From Dyadobacter bucti (lineage in GTDB: Bacteria > Bacteroidota > Bacteroidia > Cytophagales > Spirosomataceae), in NCBI RefSeq assembly GCF_005869225.1, contig NZ_SWFP01000001.1, positions 1,116,001 to 1,180,000 on the forward strand: a stretch of 64,000 nucleotides of DNA, in the 5' to 3' direction. Position numbers and translations under genes: made by a program. Below the pieces are notes generated by a model. The model was not told the origin of the DNA, made no database searches, and saw only the letters and a program-made list of their open reading frames with translations. Shown here piece by piece: positions 56,645-64,000 of the stretch (position 1 is the stretch's first letter; each line of letters begins with the position of its first letter).

Positions 56645-57544
56645 TTACTTTTCCAGTTTCACGTCAATCGCCGTAATTTTATCCTGAAAAAGCAAGCTCT
56701 TCAACAGCATTTCCTTGATCATGGAAAGGTGCGTAAAAGTGATCATGTGGCCCGCATTGTATAAAAATATATATTGGGCGCGTTTGCTTTTAATGTGCTT
56801 TTTAGCAAAATCAATGTTGGTCGGGTCGGCTATCCAATCGTTACCACCCTGAATAACTGTGGTAGGTACATTCAGGGTTTGCCAAACGGGCAGCAGCTTT
56901 TTCAACTCATCGGAATGGCTGTATTTCTCAGCGGTAGCGGTGTTAAAATCGCCCGGTAAAAAGAGCTGTATAAAAGAATTACGGCCCCATTTTGAAAACC
57001 AGTAAAACCTCTCCTTTTCAGGATCGATCACAGGTGAAACCATGATGAGTTCCTTTACCTCATCGGGAACCAGAGACACAAGCTTGGCTGCTATAGGCGC
57101 TCCGTATGAACGGCCCAGTACTGTCACCTTCTGATCACTTTTATTCAGCGAAAACACAGGCAGCAAAGCGCGTGCCTGCATAGAGATGGATGTTACATGT
57201 CTTCGCTTTTTCAGTTTCGATTTACCATATCCTACACGATCAACCGATACTATATGGAATTGTTTTTGCAAATCCTCGTCATCCATCAGATTCATGTAGC
57301 CCCACAGCGATCCGGGTGCGCCGTGTATCAGCAGGAGCATCGGAAGGGTATCAGCTCCCACACTCGCTATACATAGTGAAAGCGTGTCGTCTTTGATAAT
57401 CTGCACTTCCGGTTTTACCTTCTTCAATGCATAATGTTTCCTCACCTGCTTTTCTGAAATGAGGTACCTCGAAAAACAGGAGCTCAGCGATGCAGAAATG
57501 AATAGGAAAACGATTACAGACCGAAGGAATTTAAAACCCGACAT
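56645..57544 (-). CDS. Alpha/beta hydrolase lipoprotein
   Basis: A 299-residue alpha/beta hydrolase with a lipoprotein signal (VFLFISASLSSC, Cys near 23), so membrane-anchored outside the cytoplasm. The oxyanion HGAPGS, nucleophile in VLGRSYGAPI, acid in QGGNDWIADP and His in NAGHMITF form a complete triad. The ATG at 57544 is chosen because it puts the lipobox in the right place; a TTG upstream (57601) would add 19 residues. Confidence 0.85.
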   Translation of the reverse strand: MSGFKFLRSVIVFLFISASLSSCFSRYLISEKQVRKHYALKKVKPEVQIIKDDTLSLCIASVGADTLPMLLLIHGAPGSLWGYMNLMDDEDLQKQFHIVSVDRVGYGKSKLKKRRHVTSISMQARALLPVFSLNKSDQKVTVLGRSYGAPIAAKLVSLVPDEVKELIMVSPVIDPEKERFYWFSKWGRNSFIQLFLPGDFNTATAEKYSHSDELKKLLPVWQTLNVPTTVIQGGNDWIADPTNIDFAKKHIKSKRAQYIFLYNAGHMITFTHLSMIKEMLLKSLLFQDKITAIDVKLEK

Positions 57545-57740
57545 ATACCTTAAGATGTTACTGTATTTTATAACTTCACTGGATATTTCAATATACGACA
57601 AATCAGTTGTATTAAACGAGCCGGCTTTGCGTTTTTTTCAAAGAAATACCAGAATTTAAATTTTTACTGGAGTTTCTTTGTTCTCCATCAAAATTGATGC
57701 CAGTTAAAACCCTGACTATATAAGTCTAACATTTATTTTA

Positions 57741-58568
57741 ATGACAGCCAACCACCAGGAATTGTTTTTTAACCGCCTTTCGATGCAAAATGAAAAGTAC
57801 CGGTACAGACTTCCCGCCAGGGATAAGGCCGGGAAATTTATCCAAAACCTGATTAATTTTTTATTCCCGATCAGCCACGACTGCCCTGTCAGCCTCAAAA
57901 ACGACATTTCAATAAGATATAACGATTTGCGGAGCGAGCTCCAGTGCATGCTCGAACCGCTGACCCCACAGCTGGGAAAAAGTAAAGAAGAAATACTTGA
58001 CGAAATATTTTCCGGAATTCCCGGGATCTATGAAATGCTGCTGATGGATGCGAGATCCATCACTGATAATGATCCGGCATCTGTGAGTATTGAGGAAGTT
58101 ATTGCAGTTTACCCGGGCTTTATGGCTATTGCCACTTACCGGTTTGCGCATTTTTTCGCCGTTTGCGGTATACCACTTTTACCCCGAATGCTCACAGAAT
58201 TTGCCCATAGCCAGACGGGAATCGATATTCATCCGAATGCGGTTATCGGTCATTCTTTTTTTATCGACCACGGGACCGGCGTCGTAATCGGCGAAACGAC
58301 GCATATCGGCAATAATGTAAAGCTGTATCAGGGGGTTACGCTTGGAGCCACGCATGTATCCAAATCGCTGGCATCGCGGAAACGGCATCCGACCATTGAA
58401 GATAATGTGGTCGTTTACGCCAATGCCACGATTCTGGGTGGCGAGACCGTCATAGGTCATGACTCTATTATTGGCGGTAATGCTTGGTTAGTAAGAAGCG
58501 TACCTCCATATTCCCAGGTTTACCACCAGAGCAAAATAGAGATACGCCAGCAAACTTCCATTACATAA
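57741..58568 (+). CDS. cysE: Serine O-acetyltransferase
   Basis: Makes O-acetylserine for cysteine synthesis. The 275-residue protein has an N-terminal helical domain with DPASVSIEEVIAVYPGFMAI and RFAHFFAVCGIPLLPRML, then a left-handed beta-helix: GIDIHPNAVIGHSFFIDHGT (substrate His/Asp), GVVIGETTHIGNNVKLYQGV and LGATHVSK. The C-terminus ends with a helical tail rather than the usual CysK-binding Ile. Its last 8 bases overlap the convergent tetR stop. Confidence 0.92.
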   Translation: MTANHQELFFNRLSMQNEKYRYRLPARDKAGKFIQNLINFLFPISHDCPVSLKNDISIRYNDLRSELQCMLEPLTPQLGKSKEEILDEIFSGIPGIYEMLLMDARSITDNDPASVSIEEVIAVYPGFMAIATYRFAHFFAVCGIPLLPRMLTEFAHSQTGIDIHPNAVIGHSFFIDHGTGVVIGETTHIGNNVKLYQGVTLGATHVSKSLASRKRHPTIEDNVVVYANATILGGETVIGHDSIIGGNAWLVRSVPPYSQVYHQSKIEIRQQTSIT

Positions 58569-59154
58569 TACTTCGGATAAAGCGGCGAACGCCTTCCATA
58601 TAAACCGGCTCTGCCTGCGCGAAAGCATAACGGGGCTGGGTTGTCATTGTAATACAAATAAAACCATAAGTGAGGCACCACCACTCATAGTAAGTTTTGG
58701 TGACCATTTCGCCGGATTTCGGGCGAAGGCTTGCTATCATTTCCCATACAGGATTGCCTTTGATACTCATTGCCTGATAATAGGCTTGTTTTGAATCGCA
58801 ATAGGCACCTTCCAGATTAAACATCACCTGGAATACTTCAGGGTTTTCAACAGCAAAATTAAATATGCTTTGAGCAACCTCTACGAGCTGTTTCTGTGGA
58901 TTACTGAAATGACCTTTTATCTTAACAAATTCCGACTGCAGGAAATCGAACCCCTCCACACGAATAGATTCCAGCAACTTGTCCTTGCTTTCAAAATATT
59001 CATACAGAATAGGGGGGCTATATTCAATTACCTCAGCAATCTTGCGAATTGAAACCGCAGTCCACCCGTCTTCACGGGCAATTTCTTTGGCTGTTTTAAC
59101 GATATCCGAACGGACTTGTATTCTTAATCGCTCTCTTCGCTCTACTATTCCCAT
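58561..59154 (-). CDS. TetR/AcrR family regulator with WHG-type C-terminal domain
   Basis: A 197-residue regulator with a TetR helix-turn-helix (IVKTAKEIAREDGWTAVSIRK, EVIEYSPPILYEYFESKDKL) and a C-terminal ligand-binding domain like the WHG group (YYEWWCLTYGFICITMT). Its target is not obvious; no clear palindrome was seen in the 200 bases upstream. It lies downstream of ppk on the same strand, but with a 208-base gap. Confidence 0.88.
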   Translation of the reverse strand: MGIVERRERLRIQVRSDIVKTAKEIAREDGWTAVSIRKIAEVIEYSPPILYEYFESKDKLLESIRVEGFDFLQSEFVKIKGHFSNPQKQLVEVAQSIFNFAVENPEVFQVMFNLEGAYCDSKQAYYQAMSIKGNPVWEMIASLRPKSGEMVTKTYYEWWCLTYGFICITMTTQPRYAFAQAEPVYMEGVRRFIRSIM

Positions 59155-59362
59155 GTGTTGTGTATTTCTTTATGGATTGAGTAACAATGATGTGCTTCCA
59201 AATATAATCATATAGTCTTTACACCCCAAGGAGAATTCGCGCCTGGCTGCAAAACTTCTGCGATTTTTATTTATTTTTCAGATCAAACCGCCCTATTCAA
59301 ATCTCACAGTGCTATCTGAAATTTTGTCCCTGTAAAATTTTTTTATGCCGTTAAAATTGCCT

Positions 59363-61459
59363 TTATTCTCCTTTCCTGAGGCCTGCGTTTTTCTCAAATT
59401 TCTCAACTAGCCTGTAATTTGCTTCCTGCGCACGTACCTTGACCCGTGAATCATCCGGGATCCTCAAATTATTCTGGTATAAATCCAGGCGCACGGATTT
59501 TTGGTTGTCGTTGACATAGTTTCTCAGCACCAGCCGCATCTGATTTTTCAGATCTTCATCCAGAATGGGGAAACAAATGTCTATTCTCCGGTGCAGGTTC
59601 CTGTGCGTCCAGTCACATGACGATAGAAACAACTCGTCATTTCCCCGGTTGCCAAAATGAAATATCCTTGTGTTTTCGATGTATCTGTCAACATGCCGGC
59701 TCACCATGATATTATCACTGATCGAGGGCAGCCCGGAAATCACTCCGCAGCTTTCACTGATGATAACATGAACGGGTACGCCCGCCTGTCCTGCCTGGTA
59801 CAATTTATCGATCAGAATATGATCCTGTAACTGATTGATTTTGATAGTAATAAAAGATTTTAATCCTGCGTTGCAATTGGCGATCTCCCGGTCGATTAGC
59901 TTAAGAAGCTTTTTTTGAAGGGTAAACTGGGTAACCAGCAGAGAATTGAACGGCAGGTACTGGTATTTTTTAGGTTCGTCCTGGGTTGATAAATAGCCAA
60001 AAAGCAGCTCCAGTTCATTGGTCAGTTCGCGATGGCTCGTCAGCAAAGCATGGTCTATGATTTCCCGGCTGGTTAATCTGTAGAAACCTCCCGTACCCAA
60101 AAATGCATAACGTTCCCAGCCCTTCTGGACTTTTCTTTTTACCAATGCCATTTTCGCATGGACTTTCAGCCCCGGAACGCTTAGCATGATCTTCACACCT
60201 GCATCCCGCATTTTTTTGGACCACTGCAGATTCTCCTGAATATCCAGTTTTGTATTAAGTTCCACATACGTCGTGACCCGCTTCCCATTCCTTGCAGCAC
60301 TGATTAATGAATTCAGTATAAATGAATTAGGGCTTATTTTATACAAAGAAACATGAATCTCCCTGACGTGCGGGTCTACGGCAGCCTCATTGAAAAAACG
60401 AACAATAGGTTCGTAGGAGTGATAAGGTAAATGCAAGAGCTGATCCGTTTTCTGAATGGCTTCGAAAACGGAGGTGCTTTCGTCCAAAGAAGGATTCTGA
60501 ATTGCTTTCTGGTAGGGATACTCAAATCGTCTGGAGAAGGACGGGAATCGGGCCAGATCCTGCATGTAAACATAGTGGCCGCGTTCATGGAATTCGTTGA
60601 GTGGAATCGCAACTTTGCTTACCAGATATTCCCGCATATACAAAGGCATCCCCGACTCATAAAAATACTGCGACGGCTGGACAAAACTTCTTTTCTCCAG
60701 TTGCTTTAATATCCGCTGGGCAATAGGCATCGGGTATTCGTCCTCAATTGCCAGCGCTGTATCCCTTTCAACCCTCAATGCATAACTTTCAAGTATTTCA
60801 TATCCGGGAAATAACAGCGGCAGATTTTCCCGGATGACATCTTCAATAAATGCCACATGCTTTTTTCCTTCATACTCAGGCAATTCAAGGAAACGGCCGA
60901 ATGGTTCCGAAGGAACATTGACAACGGCATACCAGTCTTCTTCCGAATCCTCCTTTCGCTGCAACCTGACCACCAGATAGATCTGATGAGACTGAAAAAA
61001 AGACAGTTTCGAACTCCGCCGGCTTTCCAGAAAAACCGGCTGAAGGTGCCGGAAGAGCTTATCCACAAAAAACTTACGCAGAAACATCAGATGCTCCTCC
61101 GCAAAGGCTTCTCTGTAATACAGATGCAAACCCTGCTCCTGCATAGCCGGCAGGATACCGGTAATCAAAATATCATTAAACTCTCTGAGCTGGTTCTCAA
61201 CCGTTTCGTACACATGTTCCAGCAAGGATTCTGGAAAGAGATTGAGTTTTGACCGGATATCGTTGCTCACCTCACCCATCGCCAGCAGGTTGGGAATACG
61301 GACCCTGAAAAATTCTTTGGTCTGGTAGGCGTAAATCCCTAAAAAGCGAAGCCGTTCCCTGACCGGTACTGTTTCATCGTTTGCTTCCAGCAACAACCTG
61401 TAATTATTGGACAGCCAGCTTAGATTTGTATCGAAATAGGGGTAGGCAACATCAATCAT
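59363..61459 (-). CDS. ppk: Polyphosphate kinase 1, divergent
   Basis: PPK1 family: makes polyphosphate from ATP through a phospho-histidine. The 698-residue protein has the N-terminal YFDTNLSWLSNNYRLLLEA, the head domain, and two phospholipase-D-like C-terminal domains. His434 in GLKVHAKMALVKR matches the phosphorylated E. coli His435. But the residue matching E. coli His454 is Phe453 (YAFLGTGGFY instead of YAHxGTGNxN), and the later RxxCxLRPG loop reads SESCGVISGLP. The ATG at 61459 is preferred to a TTG at 61582. It may be a functional variant or a paralog with altered activity. Confidence 0.87.
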   Translation of the reverse strand: MIDVAYPYFDTNLSWLSNNYRLLLEANDETVPVRERLRFLGIYAYQTKEFFRVRIPNLLAMGEVSNDIRSKLNLFPESLLEHVYETVENQLREFNDILITGILPAMQEQGLHLYYREAFAEEHLMFLRKFFVDKLFRHLQPVFLESRRSSKLSFFQSHQIYLVVRLQRKEDSEEDWYAVVNVPSEPFGRFLELPEYEGKKHVAFIEDVIRENLPLLFPGYEILESYALRVERDTALAIEDEYPMPIAQRILKQLEKRSFVQPSQYFYESGMPLYMREYLVSKVAIPLNEFHERGHYVYMQDLARFPSFSRRFEYPYQKAIQNPSLDESTSVFEAIQKTDQLLHLPYHSYEPIVRFFNEAAVDPHVREIHVSLYKISPNSFILNSLISAARNGKRVTTYVELNTKLDIQENLQWSKKMRDAGVKIMLSVPGLKVHAKMALVKRKVQKGWERYAFLGTGGFYRLTSREIIDHALLTSHRELTNELELLFGYLSTQDEPKKYQYLPFNSLLVTQFTLQKKLLKLIDREIANCNAGLKSFITIKINQLQDHILIDKLYQAGQAGVPVHVIISESCGVISGLPSISDNIMVSRHVDRYIENTRIFHFGNRGNDELFLSSCDWTHRNLHRRIDICFPILDEDLKNQMRLVLRNYVNDNQKSVRLDLYQNNLRIPDDSRVKVRAQEANYRLVEKFEKNAGLRKGE

Positions 61460-61602
61460 TGAGGCGTGTGAAAAAGATTCAAATTTTGTTACAATATAAA
61501 TACATTTGGTGGGTAAGGATATAACTTTGTCCCACAAAAACTTAACATTGCGTTCGAAAATTGCAGTGTTATAGATCAACACTAATTTTAATATTTATTA
61601 CT

Positions 61603-62625
61603 ATGCGATATCAATTATTGGGCCGCTCCGGATTGAGAGTATCAGAAGTTTGTTTGGGTACCATGACATTTGGAACTGACTGGGGATGGGGCGCAGACAA
61701 GCATCAGAGCTTTAAAATATTTGAGACTTTCGGGTCCGCAGGAGGTAATTTCATTGACACGGCAAACAGATATACTGAAGGTTCGTCAGAAAAATATGTG
61801 GGGGAATTCATTGAAAACGACAGGGATCACTGGGTGCTGGCTACCAAGTTTACGTTAAAAGATCGTAATGGTGACCTTAATTATGCAGGTAATCACCGCA
61901 AAAACATGATGCGGTCTGTCACTTCCAGCCTTAAAAGGCTCAATACAGACTACATCGATTTGCTTTGGGTGCACATGTGGGATAACACTACTCCCGTGGA
62001 GGAGGTGATGCGGGGACTGGACGATCTGGTAACGAGGGGAATTGTGCATTATATCGGCATTTCTGATACGCCAGCCTGGATCGTTTCCCAGGCCAATACT
62101 ATTGCAGACTTTCGTGGCTGGAATGCCTTCGCGGCGATCCAGTTTGAATATTCGCTTTTACAGAGAACGCCGGAACGGGATTTAATTCCGATGGCCAAAG
62201 CGCTCGACCTGGCAGTAACTCCCTGGGGCGCAATTGGCGGCGGCGCACTTACGGGAAAATATTTGCGTGGCGAATCGGGAAGAGTGCCACACGACAGCAC
62301 GCGCAGAAACGAGCATAGTAGCATTATTGCACAAACTGTGGTGGATATTGCAGAAGAATTGGCCGTAACCCCGGCACAGATTGCGATCAACTGGACCAGA
62401 AACCGTGATCAGGTCATGATACCGATCATTGGCGCGTCCAAGGAAAAGCAGTTAGAAGATTCCCTTGGCTGCCTGGATTTCAAGATCCCTGATGAAATGC
62501 TGCAGAGGCTTAACGAAGTAAGTAAAATAGAACTTGGTTTCCCGCACGAATTCCTGAAATCGGCCGGGGTTAAAGAAGAAGCTTTCGGAGGATTTTACGA
62601 AAAGCTGGATAATCACAGGGGTTGA
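61603..62625 (+). CDS. Aldo/keto reductase
   Basis: NADPH-dependent oxidoreductase of the AKR superfamily, 340 residues. The catalytic tetrad is visible: Asp in FIDTANRY, Tyr in ANRYTEG, Lys in LATKFT and His in LLWVHMWD. The NADPH site is IPIIGASKEKQLEDSL. The start MRYQLLGRSGLRVSEVCLGTM is the family norm; an ATG at 61561 would lie within the divergent gene's promoter region. Confidence 0.92.
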   Translation: MRYQLLGRSGLRVSEVCLGTMTFGTDWGWGADKHQSFKIFETFGSAGGNFIDTANRYTEGSSEKYVGEFIENDRDHWVLATKFTLKDRNGDLNYAGNHRKNMMRSVTSSLKRLNTDYIDLLWVHMWDNTTPVEEVMRGLDDLVTRGIVHYIGISDTPAWIVSQANTIADFRGWNAFAAIQFEYSLLQRTPERDLIPMAKALDLAVTPWGAIGGGALTGKYLRGESGRVPHDSTRRNEHSSIIAQTVVDIAEELAVTPAQIAINWTRNRDQVMIPIIGASKEKQLEDSLGCLDFKIPDEMLQRLNEVSKIELGFPHEFLKSAGVKEEAFGGFYEKLDNHRG

Positions 62626-62629
62626 GATG

Positions 62630-62683
62630 GCTTTCGGCCGTCGGCTTTGTAAGTCGAAACAAAAAACGCCGATGGCCGAAAGC
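62630..62683. terminator. Inverted repeat between convergent genes (probable two-way terminator)
   Basis: GCTTTCGGCCGTCGGC (62630-62645) and GCCGATGGCCGAAAGC (62668-62683) form a 16-bp stem with one G-T pair. The arms closely match the repeat at 29448-29529. It lies directly after the aldo/keto reductase stop and 20 bases from the pyrE stop. Confidence 0.65.
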
Positions 62684-62703
62684 TGAAAGCCGATAACCTA
62701 AAA

Positions 62704-63345
62704 CTATTTCCCCCACTGATCCGGGGCCTGGCGCCACGCTGCGAGGCTTTCCAGCTGGGAACTGTTGACGTAATTATGCTCAAGGGCAGTTTCAATCAGC
62801 GCATTATAGTTGCTCAGCGTATCCAATTTCACATTCTTTTCTTTGAAATTGATTTCTGCGGTTTCGAAACCATAAGTAAAAATAGCGATCATACCCGCCA
62901 CTTCAATACCTGCTGTACGCAGAACATCGACCACTTTCAGAGAGCTTCCGCCTGTTGAGATCAAATCCTCGATAATGACCACAGACTGACCTTTTTCAAG
63001 CCGGCCCTCGATCTGATTACCCATACCATGTTTTTTGGGCTCCGGCCGAACATACGCAAACGGGAGTTCCAGAATATCCGCTACCAGCGCACCTTGGGCA
63101 ATCCCCCCGGTAGCAACCCCCACTACTGCCTGAACATCCGGATACTGTTCTTTAATTACGTCAGCCAAAGCTTTCTTGATAAACGTTCGCGTGTCGGGAT
63201 ATGACAATGCAACCCTGTTATCACAATAAATTGGTGACAGCCACCCTGAACTCCACTGAAATGGTTTTTCTGGGCTAAGTTTAATAGCCTGTGCTTCCAG
63301 CAGCAACTCTGCGACTCTTTTGTTAAGGATCTGATCGTTCGGCAT
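62704..63345 (-). CDS. pyrE: Orotate phosphoribosyltransferase
   Basis: Joins orotate to PRPP in pyrimidine synthesis. The 213-residue protein has the N-terminal AIKLSPEKPFQWSSGWLSPI, the loop YVRPEPKKHGMGNQIEG and the PRPP-binding motif VVIIEDLISTGGSSLKVV. It starts 3 bases after the stop of the CBS-domain gene, so the two form one operon. Confidence 0.95.
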   Translation of the reverse strand: MPNDQILNKRVAELLLEAQAIKLSPEKPFQWSSGWLSPIYCDNRVALSYPDTRTFIKKALADVIKEQYPDVQAVVGVATGGIAQGALVADILELPFAYVRPEPKKHGMGNQIEGRLEKGQSVVIIEDLISTGGSSLKVVDVLRTAGIEVAGMIAIFTYGFETAEINFKEKNVKLDTLSNYNALIETALEHNYVNSSQLESLAAWRQAPDQWGK

Positions 63346-63348
63346 TTT

Positions 63349-64000
63349 CTATTCTTCTGATTCTTCTGGTTTACTATTATTTATCACTAACAACTTGTCA
63401 ATCCTGCTGCGGTCCATATCGATCACTTCAAAATCGAATTGCTTCCATGAAAACTTCTCCCCTGTTTTAGGAATATTTTCAAGAATATGGAGCACGAAGC
63501 CCCCCAAAGTGTTGAAACCTACAAATTCCCTGCGTTCAGTTTCCTGCATATTGATATTGAAATACCGCAGAAAATCATCGAAGGGCAGCTGCGCATCAAC
63601 CAGGTAGCTTCCATCGTCCCGCCTGATCACTTCAGATGCTTCCTCAATATCTTCGGAAATATCACCGACCAGCGCATCCATGATGTCATGCATGGTAACC
63701 ACACCCAGCAACCCTCCGTATTCATCGACAATGATACCAAAATAAACACGCTGCTCTTTGAATTTTTCCAGAGCCTGATATGCGCGGTTGCTTTCGGGCA
63801 GATACACCGGATCACGCAAGATCGCGCCAAGGTTTGCCATTTGGGCTTCGATATCGGTGGCTATCAGATCTTTAACATAAACAAGTCCTACTACGTCATC
63901 GACCGTTCCGCGGCAAACCGGGTAAATCGAATGCCGGGAATCAAATATCTTACTTTTATTTTCCTCAACTGTATCTTCGAGGTCCAGCCATACGATTTCC
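63349..64000 (-). CDS. HlyC/CorC (CNNM) family transporter, 5' end cut by window edge
   Basis: The visible 217 codons are the C-terminal part of a CNNM/CorC-type protein: two CBS domains (VWLDLEDTVEENKSKIFDSR and GIIVDEYGGLLGVVTMHDIM, with the DEYGG motif) and the CorC/HlyC transporter-associated domain (DAQLPFDDFLRYF, GFNTLGGFVLHIL, WKQFDFEVIDMDRSRIDKL). The frame stays open to the window edge, where membrane helices would be expected upstream. In Bacteroidota one member, GldE, belongs to gliding; that cannot be decided from this part. Confidence 0.9.
   Translation of the reverse strand, partial: EIVWLDLEDTVEENKSKIFDSRHSIYPVCRGTVDDVVGLVYVKDLIATDIEAQMANLGAILRDPVYLPESNRAYQALEKFKEQRVYFGIIVDEYGGLLGVVTMHDIMDALVGDISEDIEEASEVIRRDDGSYLVDAQLPFDDFLRYFNINMQETERREFVGFNTLGGFVLHILENIPKTGEKFSWKQFDFEVIDMDRSRIDKLLVINNSKPEESEE

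Noticed and set aside
58561-58568. Eight-base convergent overlap of cysE and tetR as a regulatory feature
   Set aside because: Short tail-to-tail overlaps are common in compact genomes and no other signal supports a role.

Overview
The window looks like chromosomal DNA from a Bacteroidota species of the order Cytophagales, most like Dyadobacter or a close relative. This is inference from content. The evidence is type IX secretion C-terminal sorting domains, a choice-of-anchor A protein, promoters of the TTG-N19/20-TAnnTTTG type, weak or absent Shine-Dalgarno sequences, and a zeaxanthin-type carotenoid operon with a fused CrtYc/Yd-like cyclase. No rRNA, tRNA, CRISPR array or complete insertion sequence was seen. 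One protein gene is cut at each edge: rpsF on the left and a CBS/CorC-type transporter on the right.

Region 1 (1-10 kb) is housekeeping: rpsF, a coiled-coil membrane protein, YggS, a GT9 glycosyltransferase, a DUF423 protein, the rodA-mrdA cell elongation pair, an NFACT (RqcH-like) protein and a Cds1-like PLP enzyme. At 10.1-11.2 kb lie a decayed PIN-domain toxin gene with its small upstream partner, and a tandem array of palindromic repeats. Region 2 (11.2-16.1 kb) is a TetR-regulated tripartite efflux operon (tetR, tolC, emrA, emrB) with two near-identical 18-bp operators, one of them covering the -33 box. Region 3 (16.3-24.2 kb) holds a large secreted metzincin protease, ruvC, a flippase-like membrane protein, a GT2 and a choice-of-anchor protein.

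Region 4 (24.6-34.5 kb) is the most interesting. A LexA-like S24 regulator diverges from a CarH-like regulator that keeps the W-X9-EH and E-x-H-x-x-G motifs of B12-dependent light sensors. The CarH gene leads crtI-crtB-idi-crtZ-lycopene cyclase. The cyclase gene overlaps, tail to tail, a three-gene operon on the other strand encoding a UbiA prenyltransferase fused to a type III polyketide synthase, a SAM methyltransferase and a geranylgeranyl-reductase-type flavoprotein. Together the two operons could make a carotenoid and a prenylated or membrane-bound polyketide from one isoprenoid pool. The polyketide product is unknown.

Region 5 (34.6-41.3 kb) has two paralogous repeat lipoproteins that share an identical 30-bp palindromic element just before their start codons, a 1290-residue hybrid histidine kinase with several PAS domains, and a 58-residue DUF6496 protein. 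Region 6 (41.4-44.7 kb) holds small-molecule enzymes: amidohydrolase, cupin, VOC protein and alpha/beta hydrolase. Region 7 (44.8-51.8 kb) is a surface polysaccharide operon with an SGNH-like protein, two GT4, two GT2, a WcaF-like acetyltransferase and a WecA/MraY-type initiating transferase. Region 8 (51.9-64 kb) carries malic enzyme, isoaspartyl peptidase, a T9SS cargo protein, a lipoprotein hydrolase, cysE, a TetR regulator, a divergent polyphosphate kinase 1, an aldo/keto reductase, pyrE and the CBS-domain transporter.
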